In this document: in pieces, positions 1 to 8,687 of the stretch
Position numbering within the stretch: the first letter of the stretch is position 1
How the letters are laid out: the number at the start of each line of letters is the position of its first letter
Source of the DNA: Pseudomonadota bacterium
GTDB taxonomy: Bacteria; Pseudomonadota; Gammaproteobacteria; GCA-001735895
Reading direction: 5' to 3'
DNA length: 39,518 nucleotides
NCBI GenBank assembly: GCA_022563685.1
Contig: JADFMY010000015.1
Span: 1 to 39,518 of the forward strand
The notes under the pieces: model-generated
The model's database searches: none
What the model saw: the letters and a program-made list of their open reading frames with translations, nothing else
Told to the model about the DNA's origin: nothing
Position numbers and translations under genes: made by a program

Positions 1-174
1 GCGATCGGGAAATAATGTGGCCTGGGTTCGGCATGTGCCTTCAATGAAACCGCTCATTGGATAGCCCGTCAGTTGGAAAGTATGATTATACCCTCAAGCG
101 AGTTTTCACACACCCTGGGCACATAGCTGCCATTAGACTCGTGTCGCTATTATCCAGAGCGACAATTATTATCT

Positions 175-378
175 TTAATATGTAACCTGTCGGAATAAAA
201 TTCTGAGCAGGTTTTCATTTGGAGCCTGTTTATTGGCAATGTTTTGTAAATTGCGCAATTCCTGATCACTATACTGGGAGGGATGAGATAATTTATCGCT
301 TATGATTTGCTCAACGCCTGCAGCAAATATTAAAGCAGGATTGTTTGATGTCATTATGTGGTTTCTGATTCTTCTCAT
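175..378 (-). CDS. small hypothetical protein, 67 aa
   Basis: A short open frame starting at ATG (complement of 376-378), with an in-frame ATG eight codons later that could be the true start. The product is polar with no signal peptide, membrane segment or motif I recognise. The segment with alternating acidic and basic residues in the middle looks helical. No strong ribosome-binding site is visible upstream. It stands alone and divergent from the regulator that begins at 555. It could be a genuine small protein or a chance frame. Confidence 0.35.
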   Translation of the reverse strand: MRRIRNHIMTSNNPALIFAAGVEQIISDKLSHPSQYSDQELRNLQNIANKQAPNENLLRILFRQVTY

Positions 379-554
379 TTTGAGTATCTCGATTCGTTTA
401 TGTTGGGTAAAGCTTGGATCAAACCCGAATGTCAGACATGACGACGGCTTGAACTATTTATGAAGGTTTCATGAAGATTCACCATTTATGCGTCAAATTC
501 GGGATAATATTGTAGTAATATGCAGGGTATGTAAAAACAGGGACGATTCAGAAA

Positions 555-2147
555 TTGATATATCAATTCAATCAGATCACTCTTGATACCGCTCAATATC
601 GACTGTCTTTATCGGGAAATCCCGTTGCGGTTGAGCCGCAGGTATTTGATTTACTGGTCTATTTAGTTGAGCACAAAGATCGGGTAGTTACCCGAGGCGA
701 GCTACTAGAAAATCTGTGGAAAGGAAAAGTGGTGAGCGATTCGGCACTAGGTGCCAGACTGAAAGATGCACGAAAAGCTGTCGGTGATAGCGGAAAAAAG
801 CAGGAAGTAATCAAAACCATTCATGGCCGAGGATATCAGTTTATTTCTCCGATCAAAGAATCCAAACCGGGCAGTTTTTCGGAAAAAGTGTATTCGTCAA
901 ATCAGCAAGAGATATCGGCGGATCGCGTTCCCGCGGTTGCGGCCGGGCTGCCTGTACCGGCATTGACCGAGAAGCCCTCGATAGTCGTCCTTCCGTTCAT
1001 TTACCTCGGTACCGAATCGGATGACGAATACTTCGCGAATGGCCTCACCGAAGACATCATCGCCATTCTGTGTCGTTACCGGGATCTTTTTGTGATCGAT
1101 CACGAGTCCGCTTCAGCTTACCGTGATGGTATAACAGATACCGAACACTTCGCGAGTGAGCTCGGAGTTGAATATGTTACCAAGGGAAACATTCGCCGAT
1201 CGGGAGACCAGATTAGGATATCAGCCCAGTTAATCGAAGCCGTAACGGGTAAAACGATGTGGGCAGACCACCTGGACCGAAAATTCGATGAGCTTTTTAC
1301 GCTCGAGGACGAGGTTGCTGCAAAGGTCGCCTCGAGTCTGGTCAGTCACATAGAGAGTGAAAGCATCGCACGCGCAGCACGTAAACATCCGGATAACATG
1401 ACAGCTTTTGATTGTTTCATACGCGCACGACCAAAAATTCATAGTTACGACCCTGACCAGATTGCATCGGCCAGACCCCTTCTTGAGCAAGCCATTGAAC
1501 TCGACCCGGGCTACGCAGCTGCCTATGCGTATCTTGCCTTCTCATTTTGTATCGAGTCTGACTCCCCATGGGGTATATCGCGACATGAAGCAATAGAAAG
1601 TGCAGCTACCTATGCGCGCAAGGCAGTGTCCCTGGACGATTTCGATTCAGATGCGCATGCGGCAATGGGTGAGGCATATACGAAGCAGAGAAAATTTGAA
1701 CTGGCCGAGACTCACCTCGATCGTGCTATCGAATGCAACCCTAACGACTATAACGCCTTTTGCGTTAAAAGCTGGTTACTTAGCTTTACCGGGCGTGCGT
1801 CAGAGGTGATGGCGTGTGGAGCGAATGCCTTGCACCTCAATCCATTGGCGCCCGACTACTGCCTGCTGGCGATTATCGTCGCGCACTATACCGAGGGCAG
1901 GTATGACGCAGCGCTCGAAATGCTTTTGCGGATACAGGAACCGGATGAGAATTCCGAAGCCTGGCGAGCAGCCTGCCTGGCCCAGCTAGGACGCGATGCC
2001 GAGGCCCATGTTGCAGCTGCTAACGCAATCGAGATGGGCGGTGACTTTATCCAAGAGCCGGACTGGCTGGATATATGGACTTTCAAGAACCCGCAGGATC
2101 TGAATCATTTTATAGATGGCCTGAACAAATCAGGTGTGCTGCGTTAA
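555..2147 (+). CDS. winged-helix regulator with TolB-like domain and TPR repeats
   Basis: A 530-residue soluble regulator. Residues about 1-100 form an OmpR/CadC-type winged-helix DNA-binding domain, with the typical pattern of a linear-genome-like N-strand followed by RGELLENLWKG and the wing ending GRGYQF. Residues about 140-265 match the TolB-N/adenylate-cyclase-associated domain (SIVVLPF, then FANGLTEDI and a GNIRR strand). From about 285 to the end there are helical TPR-like repeats such as the AYAYLAFSF and AHAAMGEAY units. No transmembrane helix separates the halves, unlike CadC, so it should be cytoplasmic. The start is TTG at 555; this places the first beta-strand correctly, but the ribosome-binding site is weak. 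The TPR part probably senses a protein or small ligand, which cannot be identified. Its target genes are unknown. Confidence 0.85.
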   Translation: MIYQFNQITLDTAQYRLSLSGNPVAVEPQVFDLLVYLVEHKDRVVTRGELLENLWKGKVVSDSALGARLKDARKAVGDSGKKQEVIKTIHGRGYQFISPIKESKPGSFSEKVYSSNQQEISADRVPAVAAGLPVPALTEKPSIVVLPFIYLGTESDDEYFANGLTEDIIAILCRYRDLFVIDHESASAYRDGITDTEHFASELGVEYVTKGNIRRSGDQIRISAQLIEAVTGKTMWADHLDRKFDELFTLEDEVAAKVASSLVSHIESESIARAARKHPDNMTAFDCFIRARPKIHSYDPDQIASARPLLEQAIELDPGYAAAYAYLAFSFCIESDSPWGISRHEAIESAATYARKAVSLDDFDSDAHAAMGEAYTKQRKFELAETHLDRAIECNPNDYNAFCVKSWLLSFTGRASEVMACGANALHLNPLAPDYCLLAIIVAHYTEGRYDAALEMLLRIQEPDENSEAWRAACLAQLGRDAEAHVAAANAIEMGGDFIQEPDWLDIWTFKNPQDLNHFIDGLNKSGVLR

Positions 2148-2320
2148 TCGTCGAAGAAGATGGAGAAAAACTAAAAGTTTAAGTAAAGCTTATCGAAGAG
2201 CTAAGCAATAAAATTATCCATTGTCTCCTTAGGACACGAAGCGGGAGTCTAACCCAATTTCTTGAATGTCTGCTTTTGCGACTTTTATTAGCAGCAATTA
2301 AAAATCAGCTTTTTAAAATT

Positions 2321-2887
2321 TCACACTTTATCCAGAGGCTGGCGTTGCGAACTGTCACGGAGTTCCTTGAACTGCGATGGCGTCATACCAGTCACCTTTT
2401 TAAACTGCCGACTCAGGTGGGCCACGCTGCTATAACCGAGGCGGTCGGCGATTTCGGTCAGGGTCAATTCGTCGTAAACCAGTAATTCGCGTGTTTTTTC
2501 GATTTTCTGGTTGATGAAATAACATTCGATGGTGACGCCTTCGATGGTCGAAAACAGGTTACTGAGATGGGTATAGTCGTGAAAAAGATGCTGACTTAAA
2601 TAATCAGAAAGCCTGACCTTTTCCGGTGCCTGTTGCTGTTGCACCAGGGCGATCACATGCTTCTTAATATTCTCGATTAAGCGGGTTCTCTTATCGTTAA
2701 TCAATTCGAAACCGAGCGGTTCTATTTTCCGGCGAAATTGCTCCAGTTGTTCGGCATCGATACTGGTATCGCCGAATTCCACTTCGCCCAGGGTTACTGT
2801 CGATGCTTCCAGGTTAAGTGTATCCAGCACTTGTTGAATCGCCATTTTGCAGCGATCGCAGACCATATTTTTGACCAGTATTTTCAT
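2321..2887 (-). CDS. AraC-family regulator with N-terminal HMA-like CxxC domain
   Basis: A 188-residue protein. The first about 65 residues resemble a heavy-metal-associated fold, beginning MKILVKNMVCDRC with a CxxC pair at residues 10 and 13, the usual place for a metal-binding loop. Residues about 85-185 form a complete AraC-type double helix-turn-helix, ending in the diagnostic HLSRQFKKVTGMTPSQF stretch. It lies 49 bases downstream of the MoaD-like gene and probably belongs to the moeA-moaD transcript. This suggests a role linked to metal or cofactor status, but that is inference from position. HMA-AraC proteins of this size occur in other bacteria and few have been studied. It could control its own operon, the divergent AOR operon, or unrelated metal genes. 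Confidence 0.8.
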   Translation of the reverse strand: MKILVKNMVCDRCKMAIQQVLDTLNLEASTVTLGEVEFGDTSIDAEQLEQFRRKIEPLGFELINDKRTRLIENIKKHVIALVQQQQAPEKVRLSDYLSQHLFHDYTHLSNLFSTIEGVTIECYFINQKIEKTRELLVYDELTLTEIADRLGYSSVAHLSRQFKKVTGMTPSQFKELRDSSQRQPLDKV

Positions 2888-2936
2888 ACCAGATGCCTTT
2901 TTTCAGATTGTTTTTCCTGCTATTCTGAGCAGAGAT

Positions 2937-3191
2937 TTACCCACCCGTCACAGGCGGGAAAAAAGCGACTTCGTCACCATCGTTCACAGCCGTATCGCGT
3001 ACGCACATTTCCTGATTGATGGCTACCAGGAACTTACTGTCTCCTGAAAATTCACTGGCCCAGGGTTCGCCGCGCTCGATGAGCCGCTGGATGATGTCAT
3101 CCACTTTTTCAGTTTGCCGGCTAAATTCCATGTCTTCCAGTTTTACACACAGACTTTCGCTGAGTTTCGCGAAATAGCGGATTTTTATCAT
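2937..3191 (-). CDS. moaD: MoaD-like molybdopterin synthase sulfur carrier
   Basis: An 84-residue ubiquitin-fold sulfur carrier. It begins MIKIRYFAKL and ends FFPPVTGG, the C-terminal di-glycine that is adenylated and converted to thiocarboxylate in the MoaD/ThiS family. The start at 3191 is chosen because an AAGGA ribosome-binding site sits just upstream; a longer frame reaching 3209 adds only six residues. The gene follows moeA by 26 bases. No moaE lies in the window, so the synthase partner must be elsewhere. A second carrier of the same family lies in the AOR operon at 8436, so one of the two is likely dedicated to the general cofactor pathway and the other to the oxidoreductase. Confidence 0.85.
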   Translation of the reverse strand: MIKIRYFAKLSESLCVKLEDMEFSRQTEKVDDIIQRLIERGEPWASEFSGDSKFLVAINQEMCVRDTAVNDGDEVAFFPPVTGG

Positions 3192-3217
3192 GTCCTGTCC
3201 TTCATGCAATAGACCGG

Positions 3218-4483
3218 TCAGTTCCAGTCGAACAGTTGAATATCGACCAGGTCGCCGACAGCGACTCCATCGATATCTTCAGATAATACGATAAAACAAT
3301 TGGCCCTGCTCATCGAGGTGAGAATACCCGACCCCTGCTGCCCGGCTCTGCTCACCTGCCAGTTGCTATTCGCATCCCGCGAGGCTATTCCGCGCTGGAC
3401 TTCAAATCGCCCTGGTTTTTTTCGCAGCTTGTTTTGCGACACTGCTTTCAACAATGTTGGGCTTGAAGCCGTGGCGCCTGAGAGTTTTGCGATCGCAGGG
3501 ACCACAAACCGATCAAACGTGACCATAACCGCCACCGGATTTCCGGGCAGGCCCATGAACAGGCTGCCATCGATGGTGCCAAAGGTCAGAGGTCGGCCCG
3601 GCTTAATCGCAATTTTCCAGAATTCGATTTGCCCGATGTCCTCAAGCACGGATTTAATGTAATCCGCTTCGCCTACCGATACACCACCGGTCGAGATGAC
3701 CAGGTCGGCCACCGCGGCGGCATCGACCAGGGCCTGTCGGATTTTGTCTGGTTGATCTTCGATGACACCGAGGTCGAGTATTTCGACCGGCAACTGTGCC
3801 AACATGCCGTACAGCGTGTACCGATTACTGTCGTAAATCTGGCCTTTTTCTAGCGGCTTTCCGATTGAGACCAGCTCGTCGCCGGTCGAGAAAAAAGCGA
3901 CAATCGGTTTGCGCCAGACTTTTAGCGAACCGATTCCGAGCGATGCCAATACCCCCAGGTGCGCCGGGTTGATCCTGGAACCCTGTTGCAATACCAGTGC
4001 TCCCTGCTCGATATCTTCCCCGGCACTTCGCGTGTTTTCTCCAGCGCGATGCCCCGTTGCGATCCGAATCCTGCCATTTTCGAGTTGTTCAGCTTGTTCC
4101 TGCATGATCACCGTATCGGTGCCCTCGGGAATCAGCGCTCCGGTCATGATGCGCACGCATTGATTAGCGCCGCAGACCCGGTCGAAAGGAAGCCCCGCGT
4201 AGGCGACACCGATTTCTTCGAATTCATTGATACCCTGCGTCGGCAGGCTTGCGCCCGGCACGGCAAAACCGTCCATTGCCGAGTTGGTATGCCCCGGTAC
4301 GTCCATCGGTGACAAAACCGGCTTGCTACTGATACGGCCCAGGCATTCCTTTAAGGACAATTCTTCGTACTCGTCCAACGCTGTGATCGTGGCTTCGATG
4401 CGATCGAGCGCCTGCGCGACGCTGATTGATTCCGGGTCGATAGCATCCGCGCAGCTCGGTGAACTGGTGACGGTCGAATTCAT
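3218..4483 (-). CDS. moeA: molybdopterin molybdotransferase MoeA
   Basis: MoeA inserts molybdate or tungstate into adenylylated molybdopterin. The protein shows the family landmarks in order: VPGHTNSAMDGFAV, then AGENTRSAGEDIE, the TGDELV motif, the MoeA/MogA signature STGGVSVGEADY, and the LPGNPVAVMVTF segment near the C-terminus. At 421 residues it is close to the usual 400-420. An ATG at 4483 gives this normal length; the open frame continues upstream to 4558 without a convincing signal. It is the first gene of a minus-strand unit with the MoaD-like carrier and the AraC-type regulator. It is divergent from the tungsten AOR operon, which fits a tungsten-inserting variant, although metal preference cannot be read from the sequence. 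Confidence 0.93.
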   Translation of the reverse strand: MNSTVTSSPSCADAIDPESISVAQALDRIEATITALDEYEELSLKECLGRISSKPVLSPMDVPGHTNSAMDGFAVPGASLPTQGINEFEEIGVAYAGLPFDRVCGANQCVRIMTGALIPEGTDTVIMQEQAEQLENGRIRIATGHRAGENTRSAGEDIEQGALVLQQGSRINPAHLGVLASLGIGSLKVWRKPIVAFFSTGDELVSIGKPLEKGQIYDSNRYTLYGMLAQLPVEILDLGVIEDQPDKIRQALVDAAAVADLVISTGGVSVGEADYIKSVLEDIGQIEFWKIAIKPGRPLTFGTIDGSLFMGLPGNPVAVMVTFDRFVVPAIAKLSGATASSPTLLKAVSQNKLRKKPGRFEVQRGIASRDANSNWQVSRAGQQGSGILTSMSRANCFIVLSEDIDGVAVGDLVDIQLFDWN

Positions 4484-4648
4484 CTTGTTGACAGGCCAAT
4501 TGTTTCCATGCCGATATTGAGACACAGACAGGGTGAAAATGGTAGGGGCAGGGCGCAATTATCGTGATTTTTTGTCTTTGAGAGAGGTTTATCTCTGCAC
4601 TTGCTCAGAGGAACTGCTGCCAAATAAATAACTTACCAAAGTAGGGGG

Positions 4649-4677
4649 TTGCAATGGCATTTCCATTCATATTATGA
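4649..4677 (+). promoter_or_regulatory. candidate promoter with inverted repeat ahead of AOR operon
   Basis: A TTGCAA hexamer (4649-4654) is followed after 17 bases by TTATGA (4672-4677), a weak sigma70-like pair. Between them lies a perfect inverted repeat, AATGG-N5-CCATT (4653-4667), overlapping the -35 element, where a repressor could act. About 88 bases of leader separate this from the ferredoxin start. This is a visual match only; the -10 match is poor. Confidence 0.3.
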
Positions 4678-4765
4678 TGATTTTAATAAGGATTGCTCAG
4701 GAATAATAAACAGGGCATCCGGGGCTCTTGCGCAGGGGCTTAAATATAACAACCGGAGGATAAAA

Positions 4766-5245
4766 ATGCAAAAATCTCTTCATATCGACCCGGGTAAATG
4801 TACCGGCTGTCTACAGTGCGAGATGGCATGCTCTTACGATAACACTGGTACTTTCAACCCATCCCGATCCTATATCAAGGTATTCACATTTCACGACGAG
4901 GGTCGGTTCGCACCCTATACCTGCACCCAGTGTGATGAAGCCTGGTGCCAACGCGCCTGCCCAGTCGATGCGATCAGCGTCGATTTGGCAACAGGTGCCA
5001 AGATAATATCGGATGACAAGTGTGTCGGCTGTAAAGTATGTACCATCGCCTGTCCTTTCGGAACGGTGAATTACTCGCAGGAAACCGGCAAGGTAGTCAA
5101 ATGCGACCTCTGTGGCGGCGACCCGGAATGTGCGAAAGCCTGCCCCACCGGCGCAATCACCTATATCGATGCAGACTGGACTGGTTATGACAGAATGATG
5201 GCCTCGGCCGCGAAAAGTCTGCCATCCGCTGAAGCGACAGCCTGA
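4766..5245 (+). CDS. aorA: four-cluster ferredoxin subunit of aldehyde oxidoreductase
   Basis: A 159-residue polyferredoxin. Sixteen cysteines fall into four groups, roughly C12/15/18/22, C53/56/61/65, C86/89/92/96 and C113/116/122/126, enough for four [4Fe-4S] clusters in the DmsB/HycB style. The start at 4766 has a strong GGAGGA site seven bases upstream; the open frame extends further up but that part is not protein-like. It is followed after 17 bases by the tungsten AOR large subunit. In Aromatoleum AorABC a subunit of the same size wires the tungsten site to the FAD subunit, and this one most likely does the same. The symbol is by analogy of order and size. Confidence 0.88.
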   Translation: MQKSLHIDPGKCTGCLQCEMACSYDNTGTFNPSRSYIKVFTFHDEGRFAPYTCTQCDEAWCQRACPVDAISVDLATGAKIISDDKCVGCKVCTIACPFGTVNYSQETGKVVKCDLCGGDPECAKACPTGAITYIDADWTGYDRMMASAAKSLPSAEATA

Positions 5246-5262
5246 TACGGAGGAAACTAAAC

Positions 5263-7113
5263 ATGTCCTGGACTAGAAAAATTCTAAGGGTCAATCTGAC
5301 CAAAGGTAGCTGTACTCCCGAAGCGCTCAACATGGATTGGGCCAAAGAATACCTGGGCCAACGCGGCCTGGCGTCTAAATATTTAAGCGAAGAAGTCGAC
5401 CCGACCTGCGATGCACTCGGGCCGGACAATATATTCATCATGGCCACCGGACCACTCACCGGTACCATGGCCTCGACTGCGGGGCGTTACTCGGTTATTT
5501 GCAAAAGCCCGCTCACTGGCGCGATCGCCGCTTCTAATTCCGGTGGATTCTTCGGCCCTGAAATGAAGTTCGCCGGATGGGATATGATCATTTTTGAAGG
5601 CAAATCTAAAAAGCCAGTGTACCTGCTGGTTCAGGATGACAAGGTTGAATTGCGTTCCGCCGATAGCATCTGGGGTAAATCCGCCTGGGAAACCGACGAA
5701 ATATTGCACCAGACGCATCAGGATCCGCAGATACGCATTGCCTGTATCGGCCGTACCGCCGAGGCCGGTTGCCTGTATGCCGGGGTGATTAATGACAAAC
5801 ACCGCGCCGCCGGACGCTCTGGTGTCGGCACGGTAATGGCCTCGAAGAATTTAAAGGCGGTAGTGATTCGCGGCACCGGCGGTATCGGTAATTTGGAAGA
5901 TGCCGGCAAGTTCTTTGAAGCCGTCGATGCCGGCAAGCAAGTGCTGGCCGAGGGCGCGGTTACCGGTCAGGGTTTGCCTACATACGGCACCCAGGTATTA
6001 ATGAATATAATTAACGGTGTGGGGGGATTACCCGCACACAATATGCGTGATGTTGGCTTCGACCGCGCGGGCGACATTTCCGCTGAGGCGATGGCCGAGC
6101 CCAGGAAAAGCGATGGCAAACCAAACTTGACCACCAATGCTGGCTGTTTTGCCTGCACCATCGCCTGCGGACGAATCTCGACTGTCGACAAGACCCATTT
6201 TTCAGTTAAGGACAAACCCCAATACCACGGCGCTTCCGGTGGCCTCGAATATGAAGCCGCCTGGGCGCTCGGCGCCGATACCGGGGTCAGCGATCTGGAC
6301 GCGCTGACTTACGTCAATTTTCTGTGCAACGAAGACGGTTTCGATCCGATCACATTCGGTGCAACCGTGGCCGCGGCGATGGAAATGTTCGAAGACGGCG
6401 ATATCACCACTAAAGATACCGATGGTATCGAACTCAAGTTTGGTTCCGCAGAGGCGCTTGTGGCTATCACCGAATTGTTGGTCACCGGTGAGGGCTTCGC
6501 GAAAGATCTGGGTCAGGGATCGAAACGTCTGTGCGAAAAGTATAAGCGTCCCGAACTGTCGATGACTGTCAAGAGTCAGGAATTCCCAGCATACGATCCA
6601 CGCGGCATTCAGGGTATCGGTTTGAATTACGCCACGTCTAACCGCGGTGCCTGTCATTTACGTGGTTATACTGTCGCATCTGAAGTACTCGGCATTCCGG
6701 TCAAGACCGAGCAGGGAGATGCCGAAGGCAAGCCCGAGCTGGTCAAGGCATTTCAGGATGCTACCGCACTGGTCGACTCGGCAGGCCTGTGCCTTTTCAC
6801 CACCTTCGCCTGGGGTATGGACAACATCGCGCCGCAGATCGATGCCGCCTGCGAGGGCGACTGGAGTGTTGAAAATTGCCTCGAAGTAGGGGAACGCATC
6901 TGGAATATGGAGCGGTTGTTTAATAGGGCAGCCGGATTTACCGCCGACGATGATAAATTACCCAAACGCCTGCTTAACGAGGCTATTAAAGGTGGGCCGA
7001 CCGATGGTCAGGTCAGCCGCCTGGGTGAAATGTTGCCCAAGTATTACGAAATTCGTGGCTGGACGCCGAAGGGTGAAATTACCAAAGAAACACTTCAACG
7101 TCTTTCTCTGTAA
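5263..7113 (+). CDS. aorB: tungsten-containing aldehyde:ferredoxin oxidoreductase, large subunit
   Basis: A 616-residue AOR-family catalytic subunit, the normal family length, which oxidises aldehydes to carboxylates (or the reverse) at a tungsten bis-pyranopterin centre. The [4Fe-4S] ligands are visible as C295-x2-C298-x3-C302 (NAGCFACTIACGR) and C510 in the DSAGLC motif. The pterin-binding stretch TSNRGACHLRGY lies at about 459-470, and the N-terminal domain carries the AASNSGGFFG pattern. A GGAGG site precedes the ATG. It sits between the polyferredoxin and the FAD subunit, as in Aromatoleum aromaticum AorB. That family differs from the simple homodimeric archaeal AOR by coupling to NAD+. 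The natural aldehyde cannot be read from the sequence. Confidence 0.95.
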   Translation: MSWTRKILRVNLTKGSCTPEALNMDWAKEYLGQRGLASKYLSEEVDPTCDALGPDNIFIMATGPLTGTMASTAGRYSVICKSPLTGAIAASNSGGFFGPEMKFAGWDMIIFEGKSKKPVYLLVQDDKVELRSADSIWGKSAWETDEILHQTHQDPQIRIACIGRTAEAGCLYAGVINDKHRAAGRSGVGTVMASKNLKAVVIRGTGGIGNLEDAGKFFEAVDAGKQVLAEGAVTGQGLPTYGTQVLMNIINGVGGLPAHNMRDVGFDRAGDISAEAMAEPRKSDGKPNLTTNAGCFACTIACGRISTVDKTHFSVKDKPQYHGASGGLEYEAAWALGADTGVSDLDALTYVNFLCNEDGFDPITFGATVAAAMEMFEDGDITTKDTDGIELKFGSAEALVAITELLVTGEGFAKDLGQGSKRLCEKYKRPELSMTVKSQEFPAYDPRGIQGIGLNYATSNRGACHLRGYTVASEVLGIPVKTEQGDAEGKPELVKAFQDATALVDSAGLCLFTTFAWGMDNIAPQIDAACEGDWSVENCLEVGERIWNMERLFNRAAGFTADDDKLPKRLLNEAIKGGPTDGQVSRLGEMLPKYYEIRGWTPKGEITKETLQRLSL

Positions 7114-7118
7114 ACCGA

Positions 7119-7150
7119 TCGGCCCCTCCCGCGAGGCGGTGAGGGGCCGA
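7119..7150 (+). promoter_or_regulatory. intercistronic hairpin between AOR large and FAD subunits
   Basis: A perfect 10-bp inverted repeat (TCGGCCCCTC at 7119-7128 and GAGGGGCCGA at 7141-7150) with a 12-base loop starts five bases after the large-subunit stop codon. It has no run of T after it, so it does not look like a full terminator. It could stabilise the upstream message or lower expression of the FAD subunit. Confidence 0.6.
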
Positions 7151-7171
7151 CTCCACCAAGAGCGCTGAATT

Positions 7172-8425
7172 ATGCAACATATCATTATTGGTGCCGGTCC
7201 AGCGGGTGTGGTCGCCGCCGAGACACTGAGAAAATGCGATCCTGCCGCTTCAATCACGATCATCGGCGATGAGCCAGAACCCCCCTACTCGCGCATGGCG
7301 ATACCCTATTATTTGAGCGACAACATCGAAGAATCGGGTAATTACCTGCGTGACCCGGATGAGCATTACAGCAAGCAAAATATCGAACTGGTTCAGCAAA
7401 AAGTTGAAAAGATCGATACCGGCGCGAAGCAGATCAGCCTGGCCGATGGTAGCTCGCGTGCTTACGACAAGCTGTTGATCGCGACCGGATCAAGCCCGAT
7501 CAGTCCCCCGATTCCGGGGCTGGATTTACCGCAGGTGCACTCCTGCTGGACCTTGCAGGATGCGCGCGCCATTATCGAGTTGGCAAAGGCAGGCGCGAAC
7601 GTGGTATTGATCGGTGCCGGTTTTATCGGCAGTATCATACTCGAGGCGCTGGTTAAACGCGGGGTCAAATTGTCTGTGGTGGAAACAGGCAACCGCATGG
7701 TGCCACGCATGTTAAATGAAAAAGCCGGGGGCCTGCTCAAGCAATGGTGTGTGGATAAGGGCATCGATGTGCGCACGTCCTGCAGTGTTGAATCGATCAC
7801 CGCTGGCGATAGTGGCGAAGTACAGGTGAGCCTGAGCGATGGCAGCAAGCTTTCTGCGGCGCTGGTGATAACCGCCACCGGGGTCAAGCCCAACGTCGAC
7901 ATGCTCGACGGCTCCGGTATCAAGGTCGAGCAGGGTGTGCTGGTGAATAATTGCATGCAAACCAGTAATAGCGATGTTTATGCTGCGGGTGATGTCGCGC
8001 AGGGGATGGATTTTTCCACCGGCAACTTTGAAGTACAGGCCATTCAGCCGACCGCGACCGATCACGGCCGAATCGCCGCCTTGAATATGAGCGGAAATAC
8101 CACCGAACATCATGGAACGGTCAATATGAACATACTCGATACAATAGGCCTGGTCTCCTGCTCATTCGGGCTGTGGATGGGTGTCGATGGGGGCGAGCAG
8201 GCCGAGTTGTACAACGCCGATGAGTTTCAGTACATCAATCTACAGTTCGATGGGAATTACCTGGTCGGCGCTAGCAGCATCGGTAAAACCCAGCATATCG
8301 GCGTATTGCGCGGTTTGATCGAATCGAAAATTGATCTCGGTAAATGGAAAAACCGGCTGATGAAAGACCCCACCTGTATTATGGAAGCTTATATAGCCTC
8401 GACGCAGGAGCTTGGTTACAGCTAG
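7172..8425 (+). CDS. aorC: FAD-dependent NAD(P)H oxidoreductase subunit of AOR
   Basis: A 417-residue two-dinucleotide-domain flavoprotein. The N-terminus (IIIGAGPAGVVAAETL) is an FAD-binding Rossmann motif, and residues about 145-165 (VVLIGAGFIGSIILEAL) form the NAD(P)H-binding one. A second FAD motif, VYAAGDVAQ, sits near residue 270. The size, about 45 kDa, and position directly after the AOR large subunit match AorC of the Aromatoleum complex. There it passes electrons between the iron-sulfur subunit and NAD+. No redox-active CxxxxC disulfide is visible, so it is not a lipoamide or mercuric reductase type. The ribosome-binding site is weak and a hairpin precedes the gene, hinting at lower translation than the large subunit. 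Confidence 0.88.
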   Translation: MQHIIIGAGPAGVVAAETLRKCDPAASITIIGDEPEPPYSRMAIPYYLSDNIEESGNYLRDPDEHYSKQNIELVQQKVEKIDTGAKQISLADGSSRAYDKLLIATGSSPISPPIPGLDLPQVHSCWTLQDARAIIELAKAGANVVLIGAGFIGSIILEALVKRGVKLSVVETGNRMVPRMLNEKAGGLLKQWCVDKGIDVRTSCSVESITAGDSGEVQVSLSDGSKLSAALVITATGVKPNVDMLDGSGIKVEQGVLVNNCMQTSNSDVYAAGDVAQGMDFSTGNFEVQAIQPTATDHGRIAALNMSGNTTEHHGTVNMNILDTIGLVSCSFGLWMGVDGGEQAELYNADEFQYINLQFDGNYLVGASSIGKTQHIGVLRGLIESKIDLGKWKNRLMKDPTCIMEAYIASTQELGYS

Positions 8426-8435
8426 GCTTTGCTCC

Positions 8436-8687
8436 ATGAAGATGTATATCGAGTTTTATGCTTCGTTGATGAAGTATCTGCCGCCGGGGAAAGCCAGATT
8501 CCGGCGCGAAATTAAAGTCGAGGGCGGGTTATTACTCAATCGTTTGATTGCGCAGTACCAGATCTCCCCAGAACAAGCCCACCTGGTGCTGGTCAATGGC
8601 CGGTTTGTCAATGGCGAGGATCGCGAAACGAAAGTATTGCAAGATGACGATGTAGTATCTATCTGGCCGCCTGTTGCCGGTGGGTAG
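8436..8687 (+). CDS. MoaD/ThiS-like sulfur carrier in AOR operon
   Basis: An 83-residue ubiquitin-fold protein ending SIWPPVAGG, with the exposed di-glycine used for thiocarboxylate formation. It starts ten bases after the FAD subunit stop; ATG codons at 8436 and 8442 are both possible. Only weakly like the MoaD at 2937, it is probably a dedicated carrier for the pterin dithiolene of the tungsten cofactor, activated by the MoeB-like enzyme two genes downstream. MoaD-like genes are often found beside AOR genes, which supports this. A ThiS or other sulfur-transfer role is possible but no thiamine gene is nearby. Confidence 0.82.
   Translation: MKMYIEFYASLMKYLPPGKARFRREIKVEGGLLLNRLIAQYQISPEQAHLVLVNGRFVNGEDRETKVLQDDDVVSIWPPVAGG

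Noticed and set aside
3300-4520. Plus-strand open frames opposite moeA
   Set aside because: They are shadows of the minus-strand moeA, which has clear family motifs.
4484-4765. Molybdenum or tungsten cofactor riboswitch in the moeA-AOR gap
   Set aside because: The GC-rich part (near 4711-4740) does not form the multi-stem fold with the known conserved segments by eye; a covariance-model search would decide.
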